This document shows, in pieces, positions 6,621-13,285 of a stretch of DNA of 22,383 nucleotides. Position 1 is the stretch's first letter. Each line of letters starts with the position of its first letter. The DNA lies in the NCBI GenBank assembly GCA_017471085.1, contig JAFUWW010000057.1, positions 1 through 22,383 on the forward strand, given 5' to 3'. Below the pieces are notes generated by a model. It saw only the letters and a program-made list of their open reading frames with translations. It was not told the DNA's origin and did no database searches. Origin of the DNA: Bacteroidales bacterium (lineage in GTDB: Bacteria > Bacteroidota > Bacteroidia > Bacteroidales > UBA932). A program made the translations under genes and the position numbers.

Positions 6621-8120
6621 CTAAAGGGCTTTGGCGGCGGATTCGCCTGCGAGGTAGCCGGTGGAGAAGGCTACTTGCAGGTTGTAACCGCCTGTGTCAC
6701 AGTCCATGTCCAGCACTTCGCCCGCGAAGTAGAGGCCGGGCTGTTTCTTGGATTCCAGGGTTTTGGCCACTACTTCCGCCGTGCTGATGCCGCCGGCGGT
6801 GATCACGCAGCGCTCGAACCCTACGAAACCGGCAATATCCAGTTTCCAGTCTTTCAGAGTGGCGGCCAGGGTATCGACACTCACCTTGGGATTGGTGCGG
6901 AGGAAGGCCAGGGTCAGGTTCCAGGGGATGAGCTTGCCCAGCATGATGCGGAACAGGCGCTGGAAACTCTGGCCGCGGGAGCGCTCATCGGCAATCACCT
7001 CATCCCACTTGGCGTGGACGTCGGCATCCAGTTTCTCCAATTCCACGGCAGGCTTCAGGTCGATGGAAACGCTCACTTTCTGTCCGTCCGTGAGGGCTTT
7101 TACGGCGCGGCGGCTCACTTGGAAACCCAGGGGGCCTTCCAGGCCGCCGTCGGTGAATTCTATGTCGCCGAACTCCTGCTGCACGGGTTCTCCGTTCACC
7201 AGCAGGGTGAGCTGCACATTGTCCAGGTTGTTGCCGTTGAACAGTCCGCCGGTTTCGGACAGCGGGACGATGCGCTCGATGTGTTTGCTGAATTTGGGGT
7301 ACCAGGAGGGCAGCGGAGCGATTTTGCGCTCTTTGGTCTTTCCGTAGACGGTGCGTCCGCGGAAGGCCGCCTTGATCTCGGAAGCGGTGGTTCCCTCCTC
7401 CTTGTAACCCACGGGCACGATGGCCGTCAGGGAAGGAAGGCACGGGTCGATGCTGTGGCCGATTTCCTCGGCCCACATGTAACCGTCTCCTGTCGATCCG
7501 GTTCCGGGATAGGAAAGGCCGCCGGTGGCCACGATGAGCTTGCGGCAGGTATATTCCACCGGTTCGATGGTGATTTCCTCGCGGGTGGGCGCCGGCTTGC
7601 CGGGCTTCAGCTTGCGGGGGTCATCGACCGGAATCCTGACTTTTTTGCGGGTGGTCTGCACGCAGTCCAGGCTGAAACCCCTGGAGGTGGGGTCGATGGT
7701 TTTGACTTCGCAGTCGGTCACCACCCTCACGCCGGCGAGGGTGCAGGCCCTCAGGAGCGTATCCACCACGTCTCCGGCATTGTGCGACTCCGGGAAGGCC
7801 CGGTCGCCGCGCTCCACCACCGAGCGCATGCCGCTCTCCTTGAAGAGCTTCATCACGCCCTCCGGCGGCAGGTTGTGCCAGGCGGGACTCACGAAATTGA
7901 TGTCCGTTCGGATGTGCGCGGAAAAATCGGCCCACTCCTTCACATTGGTGAAATTGCAGCGGCCTTTGCCCGTAATCATCACCTTCCGGCCCGCCTTGGG
8001 CATTTTCTCCAGCACCACCACGGTACCGCCCTCTTCCGTGCCCGAAAGCACCCGGGCAGCCCCTACGGCCGCCATCAGGCCGGCAGCCCCTCCTCCAATC
8101 ACAATAATATCTGCTCGCAT
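6621..8120 (-). CDS. HI0933/BaiN-family FAD-dependent oxidoreductase
   Basis: The 499-residue flavoprotein belongs to the HI0933/YhiN family (BaiN-like in databases). The N-terminal FAD motif GGGAAGLMAA is at 9-18 and the family signature GRKVMITGKGRCNFTN at about 48-63. An insertion domain fills the middle, and the C-terminal FAD-contact region is GLYFAGEVLDMDCDTGGYN. It is longer than the usual 400-420 residues, partly through a loop at about 165-185 (VDDPRKLKPGKPAPTREE). The substrate of most members is unknown; a bile-acid role is claimed only for one clostridial relative. The ATG at 8120 lies about 60 bp after its promoter. It diverges from tRNA-Thr. Confidence 0.9.
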   Translation of the reverse strand: MRADIIVIGGGAAGLMAAVGAARVLSGTEEGGTVVVLEKMPKAGRKVMITGKGRCNFTNVKEWADFSAHIRTDINFVSPAWHNLPPEGVMKLFKESGMRSVVERGDRAFPESHNAGDVVDTLLRACTLAGVRVVTDCEVKTIDPTSRGFSLDCVQTTRKKVRIPVDDPRKLKPGKPAPTREEITIEPVEYTCRKLIVATGGLSYPGTGSTGDGYMWAEEIGHSIDPCLPSLTAIVPVGYKEEGTTASEIKAAFRGRTVYGKTKERKIAPLPSWYPKFSKHIERIVPLSETGGLFNGNNLDNVQLTLLVNGEPVQQEFGDIEFTDGGLEGPLGFQVSRRAVKALTDGQKVSVSIDLKPAVELEKLDADVHAKWDEVIADERSRGQSFQRLFRIMLGKLIPWNLTLAFLRTNPKVSVDTLAATLKDWKLDIAGFVGFERCVITAGGISTAEVVAKTLESKKQPGLYFAGEVLDMDCDTGGYNLQVAFSTGYLAGESAAKAL

Positions 8121-8181
8121 AACATCTCTTTGGTTATTCCTCGCAAGGGGCAGTCACGTCCGGACACACCCCTTCAACTTG

Positions 8182-8213
8182 CAAAAATACGCTTTTCGGC
8201 GATTGTCTGCAAA
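8182..8213 (-). promoter_or_regulatory. Promoter of the HI0933-family gene
   Basis: On the minus strand TTTG (8213 to 8210), a 20-bp spacer and TATTTTTG (8189 to 8182) form a full Bacteroidetes -33/-7 pair. The leader to the ATG at 8120 would be about 55 nt. It overlaps the divergent tRNA promoter region. Confidence 0.6.
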
Positions 8214-8218
8214 TAAAG

Positions 8219-8251
8219 TTTGGATAGTTTTGGAAAAAAGTCTTATATTTG
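8219..8251 (+). promoter_or_regulatory. tRNA-Thr promoter
   Basis: TTTG at 8219-8222, a 21-bp spacer and TATATTTG at 8244-8251 match the Bacteroidetes consensus. Transcription would begin near 8257, about 20 nt before the mature tRNA. Confidence 0.65.
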
Positions 8252-8277
8252 CAGTCCCGATTCAAGAAATCGGCCAG

Positions 8278-8350
8278 GCCACTTTAGCTCAGTCGGTAGA
8301 GCAGCGCATTCGTAACGCGCAGGTCGCCAGTTCGAGCCTGGTGAGTGGCT
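8278..8350 (+). tRNA. tRNA-Thr (anticodon CGU)
   Basis: The 73-nt cloverleaf has acceptor GCCACTT pairing with GAGTGGC (one T-G wobble), D-stem GCTC/GAGC, anticodon loop TTCGTAA (anticodon CGT in DNA, reading ACG threonine codons), and T-arm GCCAG TTCGAGC CTGGT. The discriminator is U and the CCA end is not encoded. The anticodon stem GCGCA/CGCGC ends in an A-C mismatch next to the loop. It has its own promoter and terminator. Confidence 0.95.
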
Positions 8351-8354
8351 CACG

Positions 8355-8385
8355 AAAAAGCAGGGTTTTACGCCCTGCTTTTTTT
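8355..8385 (+). terminator. Intrinsic terminator of tRNA-Thr
   Basis: AGCAGGG pairs with CCCTGCT around a short loop, followed by seven Ts and preceded by five As. It begins 5 nt after the tRNA and could work on both strands. Confidence 0.88.
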
Positions 8386-8452
8386 CATACGCCGGGGCTG
8401 CTTCGCCCCCGCCCCAGAAGGCCGGTTGTTTTATGGCTCGAGCTCTTGGCCA

Positions 8453-8647
8453 GATTGATACATGGCACAATCAAAGTCACGTTCTGCCCCATTTTCTTGA
8501 CTAAGAATGGCACTTGGCACAATCAAAGTCACGTTCTGTCCCTTTTTTTTGACAAAGAATGGCACTCGGCGCAATCATGGTCACGTTCTGCCCCTTTTTT
8601 TTTGACAAAGAATGGCACTCGGCGCAATCATGGTCACGTTCTGCCCG
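8453..8647. repeat. 52-bp tandem repeat array, about 3.7 copies
   Basis: Copies begin near 8453, at 8505, at 8557 and at 8610 (spacing 52, 52, 53). A unit reads GAATGGCAC, then GGCRCAATCA, then GGTCACGTTCTG or AGTCACGTTCTG, then CCC and a T-tract ending TTGACAAA. The T-tract length varies between copies and the first copy is the most diverged. The last copy stops after TTCTGCCC. Stops and indels argue against coding. Function unknown. Confidence 0.85.
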
Positions 8648-8927
8648 AATCCACATGAACCTGTTGTGACGTGGAATCAGCGCGGATCTTTTCAGTGTCG
8701 AAATTCTCTGTAATAACGGCGGGAATACCGTCTCTAAAAATGTCTTTGTAACCATAGGGCACTACCAAGTAACTATTACAACATACTTATCTTAAAAAGG
8801 GCCAGGGAGCAATGCAATACCGTTTGTTTTCCAGTTCTAGTGCTTGTTCTGGTGCCATACGAAACGATATAAATCAGTTGGTGAAGGCCGGCTATTTCCA
8901 CAGGCTGCCTTGTTCCTGATCTGTGGT
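8648..8927. other. Spacer between the two tandem arrays, no convincing gene
   Basis: This stretch has no clear promoter box and no recognisable full gene. The only protein-like piece is a 35-codon reading frame (8812-8919, plus) with a helix-turn-helix-looking end, AIRNDINQLVKAGYFHRL. It may be the remnant of a DNA-binding protein or chance. Confidence 0.4.
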
Positions 8928-9431
8928 TAAAGCACAAAATGCGGCCTGGAAGGGCGAAAATGTGCTTTAGAACAGCTGTGCAGGCGTGGTTAAAGCACGA
9001 AATGTGACCTGGAAGAGCCAAAGTGTGCTTTAGAGCGGGTACGCAGATGGGGCTAAAGCACGAAATGCGGCCTGGAAGAGCGAAAATGTGCTTTAGAACA
9101 GCTATGCAGGCGTGGTTAAAGCACGAAATGTGACCTGAAAGAGCCAAAGTGTGCTTTAGAGCGGGTACGCAGGCGTGGCTAAAGCACGAAATGTGACCTG
9201 GAAGAGCGGAAGTGTGCTTTAGAGCGGGTACGCAGGCGTGGTTAAAGCACAAAATGCGGCCTGGAAGAGCCAAAGTGTGCTTTAGAACAGCTGTGCAGGC
9301 GTGGTTAAAGCACGAAATGTGACCTGGAAGAGCCAAAGTGTGCTTTAGAGCGGGTACGCAGATGGGGTTAAAGCACAAAATGCGGCCTGGAAGAGCGGAA
9401 GTGTGCTTTAGGCAGGTAAAGCAGGTGTGTC
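8928..9431. repeat. 63-bp tandem repeat array, 8 copies, each with an 8-bp inverted repeat
   Basis: Copies begin at 8928, 8991, 9054, 9117, 9180, 9243, 9306 and 9369, with no length variation. Every unit is TAAAGCAC - 26 nt - GTGCTTTA followed by a 21-nt spacer. The inverted ends are invariant in all eight copies. Inner and spacer sequences fall into two classes: ATGCGGCC inside with GAACAGCT after it (copies 1, 3, 6), and ATGTGACC inside with GAGCGGGTACGC after it (copies 2, 4, 5, 7). Copy 8 has the first inner type and a diverged spacer. The minus strand is open through the array because 63 is a multiple of 3, but see the rejected list. Confidence 0.93.
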
Positions 9432-9449
9432 CGATAGCCATCTACAGAC

Positions 9450-9498
9450 AAAACGAGAGTGGCCTGAGTCAACTTGACTTCTGGGCCACCCTCGTTTT
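9450..9498 (-). terminator. Terminator hairpin after the queD operon, probably bidirectional
   Basis: AAAACGAG and GTGGCC on one side pair with GGCCAC and CTCGTTTT on the other, separated by single-base mismatches. The apical part contains a further short inverted repeat (AGTCA/TGACT). It lies 35 bp after the stop of the last gene of the queD-queE-prsW operon. The A-rich and T-rich flanks let it work on either strand. Confidence 0.8.
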
Positions 9499-9532
9499 CA
9501 TTGTTTCCCTTTTCGCAGATCCGTAATGACGG

Positions 9533-10114
9533 TTAGTTCCAGGGATCGTCCTCGGCGGGAACGCGGATGTCGGAGAGGCACTGGATTTCGTTCAGGAACC
9601 ACTGGGCGGTGCTGGGCTTTTTGCGAAGTTTCACGGGGCGGGGGTTGTCGGCGCCGCCGGAAGTGACGTACAGCGTAGCCCAGTTCTCGTTCTGGAACGA
9701 GTATTTGTTGGACGATACCGTAATGGTGAACGGCTGGGTGGGCGTGTAGTTGTTCGCCGGCGTAGCGCCCTGGAAGAAGGAACGCGGCTTGTAATACTTG
9801 CCGGAGAGGCGGTCACGCAGGAACTGCTTCTCGTAGGTGGAAGTGGGCTCCGGACCTTTGAGGTAGTCCAGCATGGCGATGGTGGCGTTTACATCGGCCT
9901 CATAGTTGCAAAGGACGGCGATGGTAAGGGCCACCGTGGCGTAGGAGTCCTTGAGATCGGCCTCCGGAAGGGCTTTCAGTTCCTCCACGGAGGCAGGAAG
10001 CTTTTCAAAAGTAAAGGTGCGGGACTTGTTGCCGCCGCCGAACAGCTGTGCCGCGGCGGGAATGCCGCTGAGAAAGGATGCACACATAATCAGAATTCCA
10101 ATCAAACGTTTCAT
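9533..10114 (-). CDS. Secreted DUF6935-like protein of unknown function
   Basis: The 193-residue protein begins with a signal peptide (MKRLIGILIMCASFLSG, cleavage likely after IPAAA). The mature part resembles what I know as the DUF6935 family, with TFTFEKLPASVEELKALPEA near the start, KGPEPTSTYEKQFLRDR, then SFFQGATPANNYTPTQPFTI, YVTSGGADNPRPVKLR, QWFLNE and an end in AEDDPWN. No catalytic motif is apparent. Family members are small, single-domain and uncharacterised. The ATG at 10114 starts the signal peptide; the frame is open further up but inside prsW. It is the last gene of the queD operon, 19 bp after prsW, and is followed by a strong terminator. Confidence 0.8.
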   Translation of the reverse strand: MKRLIGILIMCASFLSGIPAAAQLFGGGNKSRTFTFEKLPASVEELKALPEADLKDSYATVALTIAVLCNYEADVNATIAMLDYLKGPEPTSTYEKQFLRDRLSGKYYKPRSFFQGATPANNYTPTQPFTITVSSNKYSFQNENWATLYVTSGGADNPRPVKLRKKPSTAQWFLNEIQCLSDIRVPAEDDPWN

Positions 10115-10133
10115 ATGGCAGTAGTTATTAGTT

Positions 10134-11069
10134 TCAACTATCCTTGACCGTATCCTCTTCGGAAAGTTCCATCGGCCTGTATCCTTCCGAAGACTCCTGA
10201 GCATCGACGGAAAGTTCTATCGGCCTGTATCCTTCCAGAGGCTCCTGAGCATCGGCGGAAAGTTCCATCGGCCTGTATCCTTCCAGAGGCTCCTGAGCAT
10301 CGGCGCCGCCTTCGGAAAAAGATTCATAATAAGCGGCGATGGCGGCTTCCTCCGCCTCTTTCTGGATGGCCTCGTCCTTGGCCAGATGCTTGTTGAAAAG
10401 CTTCCGGGAGGTCTTGAGCATGAAGAAATAGAGGCCGGCAAAAAGGGCGATGAGCCCCGCCGCAGCGGCGGAAACCGTGGAAATCATCAGCAGCGCATCG
10501 AAAAGGGAATGCAGCAGCATCGGAACCACGACAGAGAGCACCAGGTTCCTCACCCGCCCGGAGGGATGGTCGAAGAACGCCTTCGACACATAATACCCCA
10601 TCACCACGGCGAAGAAGAAATGGCCGGGCACGGAAACCAGGGCGCGCATGGCCCCCACCGCAGGCCAGGCGGCGAAATTCTGGAACAGATAGAGGATATT
10701 CTCCAGCGCGGCGAACCCCAGGCCGATGCAGGCGGTGTACACAATGCCGTCCATATACTCGTCGAAGAACTTGCAGCGACGAAGGAACAGCATGAGCATC
10801 AGGAACTTGCACAGCTCTTCCGGAATGCCGGCGCCGAAGACCGCCACCCGGAAATGATCCCACGCCGTGACAGGCGCCGAGGGCACGAGACCGAACCCGG
10901 AGAGCGGAAGCGCAACCAGCATCGCCAGAAAGGCCGACCCTACCCCGTACCCGAAAGCCTTCAGGAGTTCCGGGACAGGCTCCTGCTGCAGCTTGTCCTT
11001 GGTATAAACAAAATACAGAAGGCCGATCGCAGGCGCCACGGCAGCTATGATAACAAGAAGCGTAATCAT
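10134..11069 (-). CDS. PrsW-family intramembrane metalloprotease with a repeated C-terminal tail
   Basis: PrsW proteases cut membrane proteins such as anti-sigma factors. The 311-residue protein has about eight membrane segments over residues 1-220 and the family motifs PEELCKF (E84, E85), FAALENILY (E123, N124), PGHFFFAVVMGYY (H150) and HSLFD (H187, D191), which form the presumed metal site. A cytoplasmic helical linker follows, then three 16-residue repeats at 257-304 (DAQEPLEGYRPMELSA and variants) and a short acidic end. The ATG at 11069 overlaps the queE stop by 4 bp. Its substrate is unknown; no sigma or anti-sigma gene is nearby. The link to queuosine genes may be only positional. Confidence 0.9.
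   Translation of the reverse strand: MITLLVIIAAVAPAIGLLYFVYTKDKLQQEPVPELLKAFGYGVGSAFLAMLVALPLSGFGLVPSAPVTAWDHFRVAVFGAGIPEELCKFLMLMLFLRRCKFFDEYMDGIVYTACIGLGFAALENILYLFQNFAAWPAVGAMRALVSVPGHFFFAVVMGYYVSKAFFDHPSGRVRNLVLSVVVPMLLHSLFDALLMISTVSAAAAGLIALFAGLYFFMLKTSRKLFNKHLAKDEAIQKEAEEAAIAAYYESFSEGGADAQEPLEGYRPMELSADAQEPLEGYRPIELSVDAQESSEGYRPMELSEEDTVKDS
10158..10301 (-). repeat. 48-bp tandem repeats (3 copies) in the prsW 3' end
   Basis: Three in-frame 48-bp units encode residues 257-304 of the PrsW protein. Two are nearly identical and the last differs at ESSEG in place of EPLEG. Recent expansion by slippage or unequal recombination is likely. Confidence 0.9.
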
Positions 11070-11653
11070 CTTATATCAAGCAGTTTATGAGTTTGCAGCG
11101 AAAGCTGCCAGAGGGGATGGGCCAGCACATAGGCCACCGTCTCGGCCACATTGGAGGTGCCGTCGGCCTGGCTGCAGGGCTGGAGGTAGTGCCGGGCCGC
11201 GGGGAAAGAAGCCCACCGCGCCGGATCCACGCCCGGCGAAAGCACCAGCTTCAGTTCATCGGCCCGCTTCAGGCGCAGCCTTCCGTCCCCTTTCAGGCCT
11301 TGAACATCCTCTTTGGGGCTGCACGTAACCCAGTCGATCCCTTCCGGAACTTCCTGTGTGGCATTGGTTTCCACGTGCAGCACATAGCCCGCCCCATGGA
11401 GCAGGCCGATCAACTTTTCATCCACCTGCAGCAGCGGCTCCCCGCCGGTAAGGCAGACCCGGCGCACATCGGCCCCGGCCTCCCGGACCCGCGCGAGAAT
11501 CTCCTCAGCCTCAAGCAGTTCTCCCGTTTCGTGGGCCGTATCGCAGAAGGGGCAGCGGAGGTTGCAGCCGCTCAGGCGTACGAACACCATGGGCGTTCCC
11601 GTCCAGGCGCCCTCCCCCTGCAGGCTGCAGAATATTTCGTTGACCCTGTACAT
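11066..11653 (-). CDS. queE: 7-carboxy-7-deazaguanine synthase QueE
   Basis: QueE is a radical-SAM enzyme that contracts 6-carboxy-tetrahydropterin to 7-carboxy-7-deazaguanine. The 195-residue protein has the family N-terminus YRVNEIFCSLQGEGAWTGTP, the cluster motif CNLRCPFC (C30, C34, C37) and the SAM-binding LTGGEPLLQ. Other family segments are HVETNAT and the late DELKLVL. The ATG at 11653 shares one base with the queD stop (TGATG), a sign of translational coupling. Its stop overlaps prsW by 4 bp. Confidence 0.96.
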   Translation of the reverse strand: MYRVNEIFCSLQGEGAWTGTPMVFVRLSGCNLRCPFCDTAHETGELLEAEEILARVREAGADVRRVCLTGGEPLLQVDEKLIGLLHGAGYVLHVETNATQEVPEGIDWVTCSPKEDVQGLKGDGRLRLKRADELKLVLSPGVDPARWASFPAARHYLQPCSQADGTSNVAETVAYVLAHPLWQLSLQTHKLLDIR

Positions 11654-11982
11654 CAGCGCTCGTAGGCGGCCATGTTCATTTCCGATTCCCACACTTCCAC
11701 CTTGTAGGCGTTCGCCACATGGTCGCAGATCCAGCGGGCGATGTTTTCCGCCGTCGGGTTGAAGTCGAAAACCTCGTTCAGGTTCTTGTGGTCCAACGCA
11801 TCCGTAATCTGCCGCTTGATGTGGGTGAAGTCCGTCACCATGCCGTCGGCATTCAGCTTTTCGCTCTTGCAGTAAATCTTGACTATCCAGTTGTGCCCGT
11901 GCAGATCCTCGCACTTGCTTTCGTACGAGAGGTTCAGCGCATGGGCCGATGATATCTCCAGTCTCTTGCAAACGTAGTACAT
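11653..11982 (-). CDS. queD: 6-carboxy-tetrahydropterin synthase QueD
   Basis: QueD makes 6-carboxy-5,6,7,8-tetrahydropterin from dihydroneopterin triphosphate. The 109-residue protein has the zinc histidines H14, H28 and H30 (SSAHAL and LHGHNW) and the catalytic cysteine C24 (KCEDLHGH). GMVTDF, LDHKNLNE and PTAENIA are the other family blocks. The frame extends to 12000, but the predicted transcription start lies near 11992, so the ATG at 11982 (MYYVCKRLEISSAHAL) is the only usable start. It leads the queD-queE-prsW-DUF6935-like operon. Confidence 0.95.
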   Translation of the reverse strand: MYYVCKRLEISSAHALNLSYESKCEDLHGHNWIVKIYCKSEKLNADGMVTDFTHIKRQITDALDHKNLNEVFDFNPTAENIARWICDHVANAYKVEVWESEMNMAAYER

Positions 11983-11997
11983 AACGATATGTTTTCG

Positions 11998-12005
11998 CAA
12001 ATATA
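11998..12005 (-). promoter_or_regulatory. queD operon -7 box
   Basis: TATATTTG on the minus strand (12005 to 11998) matches TAnnTTTG and predicts a leader of only about 10 nt before the queD ATG at 11982. No good -33 box is seen. Such a short leader leaves no room for a preQ1 riboswitch. Confidence 0.5.
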
Positions 12006-12041
12006 ATCATTTTCCGGGAGAATAATAAGCCCGAAAATGCC

Positions 12042-12049
12042 TACCTTTG
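12042..12049 (+). promoter_or_regulatory. -7 box of the HAD-ProXp-ala fusion gene
   Basis: TACCTTTG at 12042-12049 matches TAnnTTTG. The predicted start near 12055 rules out the upstream in-frame ATG at 12037 and supports the ATG at 12073. It is back to back with the queD promoter. Confidence 0.5.
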
Positions 12050-12072
12050 CATTCACAAAGCATGAATCATCC

Positions 12073-13281
12073 ATGGAACTAAGTTACAGACTGGTCCTCT
12101 TCGACCTGGACGGGACCCTCATCGACACCATCGAAGACCTGGGCGACGCCGTGAACCACGCCCTTTCGCTCCGGGGATTCCCGCTGCACAGCCAGGCGGA
12201 GTACCGCCGGATGGTGGGCCACGGCGTACGCAACCTCGTGACCCAGGCCCTGCCGGATAATCTTCGGGCCGATGAAACCCTCATAGACGCCGCCCTGGCC
12301 GATTTCAAGGCCTGGTACACCGCCCATATCGACGTGCACACCCGCCCCTACCCCGGCATGCAGGCGCTGCTGAAAGACCTCGACGCCGCCGGAGTAAAGA
12401 TGGCCGTGACCTCCAACAAGTTCCAGTCCGGGACGGAGAAACTCATCCGGGAGTTCTTCCCGGAGATTTCCTTCGTGTCGATCCTGGGCAACCGGGAAGG
12501 CTTTCCGCTGAAACCGGACCCGGAAATCGTGGGCGAGGTGCTGCGGGCCGCCGGTTCCCCTGACGGGAAGCCCTTCCCCCGCGAAGAGGCCGTCCTGGTG
12601 GGCGATTCCCTCACCGACATGAAGACGGCGCTCAACGGCGGCATCCGGGGCATCGCCGTGGGCTGGGGATATCGGCCTATGGAAGCGACCGAGGATTACA
12701 GCTTTGCCGGCAGCGTGACGGAACTCCGGACCCTGCTTTTCGCCCGGCCTTTCTTCGTGAGCGATCCTGTCCCCACACCGCCGGCCGGGCCCCTGACGCC
12801 CCTGCAAACAACAGTCTACGGAATGTTTGCGCGGCTCAATATCCCTTTCACCCGCGTGGATACGGACCCCGGCATCACCATGGAGGACTGCCGGCACATC
12901 GACGAGAAGATCGGCGTCCGGATTGTGAAGACGGTCTTCGTGTGCAACCGCCAGCAGACGGAATTCTACCTGTATGTCACCACCGGCGACAAGCCCTTCG
13001 TGACCCGTGAATTCTGCGCAGCGCTGGGCATTCCGCGGGTTTCTTTTGCATCGGCCGATAAACTGATGGCGCTCACCGGCGTGGAAGTGGGCGCCACCAC
13101 CATCCTCAGCGCCGCATGGCCGGAAGCCGCCGGGGTACATCTGGTGATGGACCGCGCCGTCGCGGAAAGCCCCTGGTTCGCCTGCACCGACGGAACCGAC
13201 ACCTGCTTCGTCCGCCTCCGCACCCAGGACCTGCTGGAAAAATACCTGCCCGCAAGCGGGCACAGCCTGACGGTGATTTAG
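12073..13281 (+). CDS. Fusion of a phosphoglycolate-phosphatase-like HAD hydrolase with a ProXp-ala/YbaK tRNA-editing domain
   Basis: The 402-residue protein has two complete domains. Residues 1-222 are a Gph-type HAD phosphatase: nucleophile motif FDLDGTLIDT (D11, D13), a helical cap, AVTSNK (motif II), LKPDPE (motif III lysine) and LVGDSLTDM (motif IV). After a proline-rich linker (VPTPPAGPLTP), residues 242-402 match ProXp-ala (PrdX-like) deacylases, which free Ala-tRNA(Pro). Landmarks are IPFTRVDTDPGITMEDC, IVKTVFVCNRQ with K286 at the usual key-lysine position, GDKPFVTREF, the FAS(A/E)-type segment and the end DLLEKYLPASGH. The reading frame is continuous with no sign of a lost stop. The start at 12073 gives a normal HAD N-terminus. 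The uracil-DNA-glycosylase-like gene follows 4 bp later. Confidence 0.88.
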   Translation: MELSYRLVLFDLDGTLIDTIEDLGDAVNHALSLRGFPLHSQAEYRRMVGHGVRNLVTQALPDNLRADETLIDAALADFKAWYTAHIDVHTRPYPGMQALLKDLDAAGVKMAVTSNKFQSGTEKLIREFFPEISFVSILGNREGFPLKPDPEIVGEVLRAAGSPDGKPFPREEAVLVGDSLTDMKTALNGGIRGIAVGWGYRPMEATEDYSFAGSVTELRTLLFARPFFVSDPVPTPPAGPLTPLQTTVYGMFARLNIPFTRVDTDPGITMEDCRHIDEKIGVRIVKTVFVCNRQQTEFYLYVTTGDKPFVTREFCAALGIPRVSFASADKLMALTGVEVGATTILSAAWPEAAGVHLVMDRAVAESPWFACTDGTDTCFVRLRTQDLLEKYLPASGHSLTVI

Positions 13282-13285
13282 CCTT

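Noticed and set aside
6675..8216. Long plus-strand frame (513 codons) opposite the flavoprotein
   Set aside because: Antisense shadow; the minus strand has clear FAD motifs and a matching promoter.
8557..8650. Vector-like sequence resembling the start of lacZ-alpha (ACCATGATT on the minus strand)
   Set aside because: Only about ten bases agree and the motif is part of the native 52-bp repeat.
7525..8658. Plus-strand frame running through the flavoprotein, tRNA-Thr and the 52-bp array
   Set aside because: It crosses a tRNA gene and a terminator and has no family features.
8928..9431. CRISPR-like array
   Set aside because: The segments between the invariant ends recur in two types and are not unique spacers; unit size and the lack of cas genes also argue against CRISPR.
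8928..9431. Integron attC array
   Set aside because: The inverted ends TAAAGCAC/GTGCTTTA lack the RYYYAAC/GTTRRRY core sites, and no cassettes or integrase are present.
8776..9441. 221-residue minus-strand reading frame through the 63-bp array, with a cysteine-containing 21-residue repeat
   Set aside because: The 63-bp period keeps any frame open automatically. Its ATG lies 9 bp after a strong terminator with no promoter between, and differences between copies are mostly amino-acid changing. Coding is possible but not supported.
11983..12010. preQ1 riboswitch before queD
   Set aside because: The predicted leader is only about 10 nt, too short for an aptamer.
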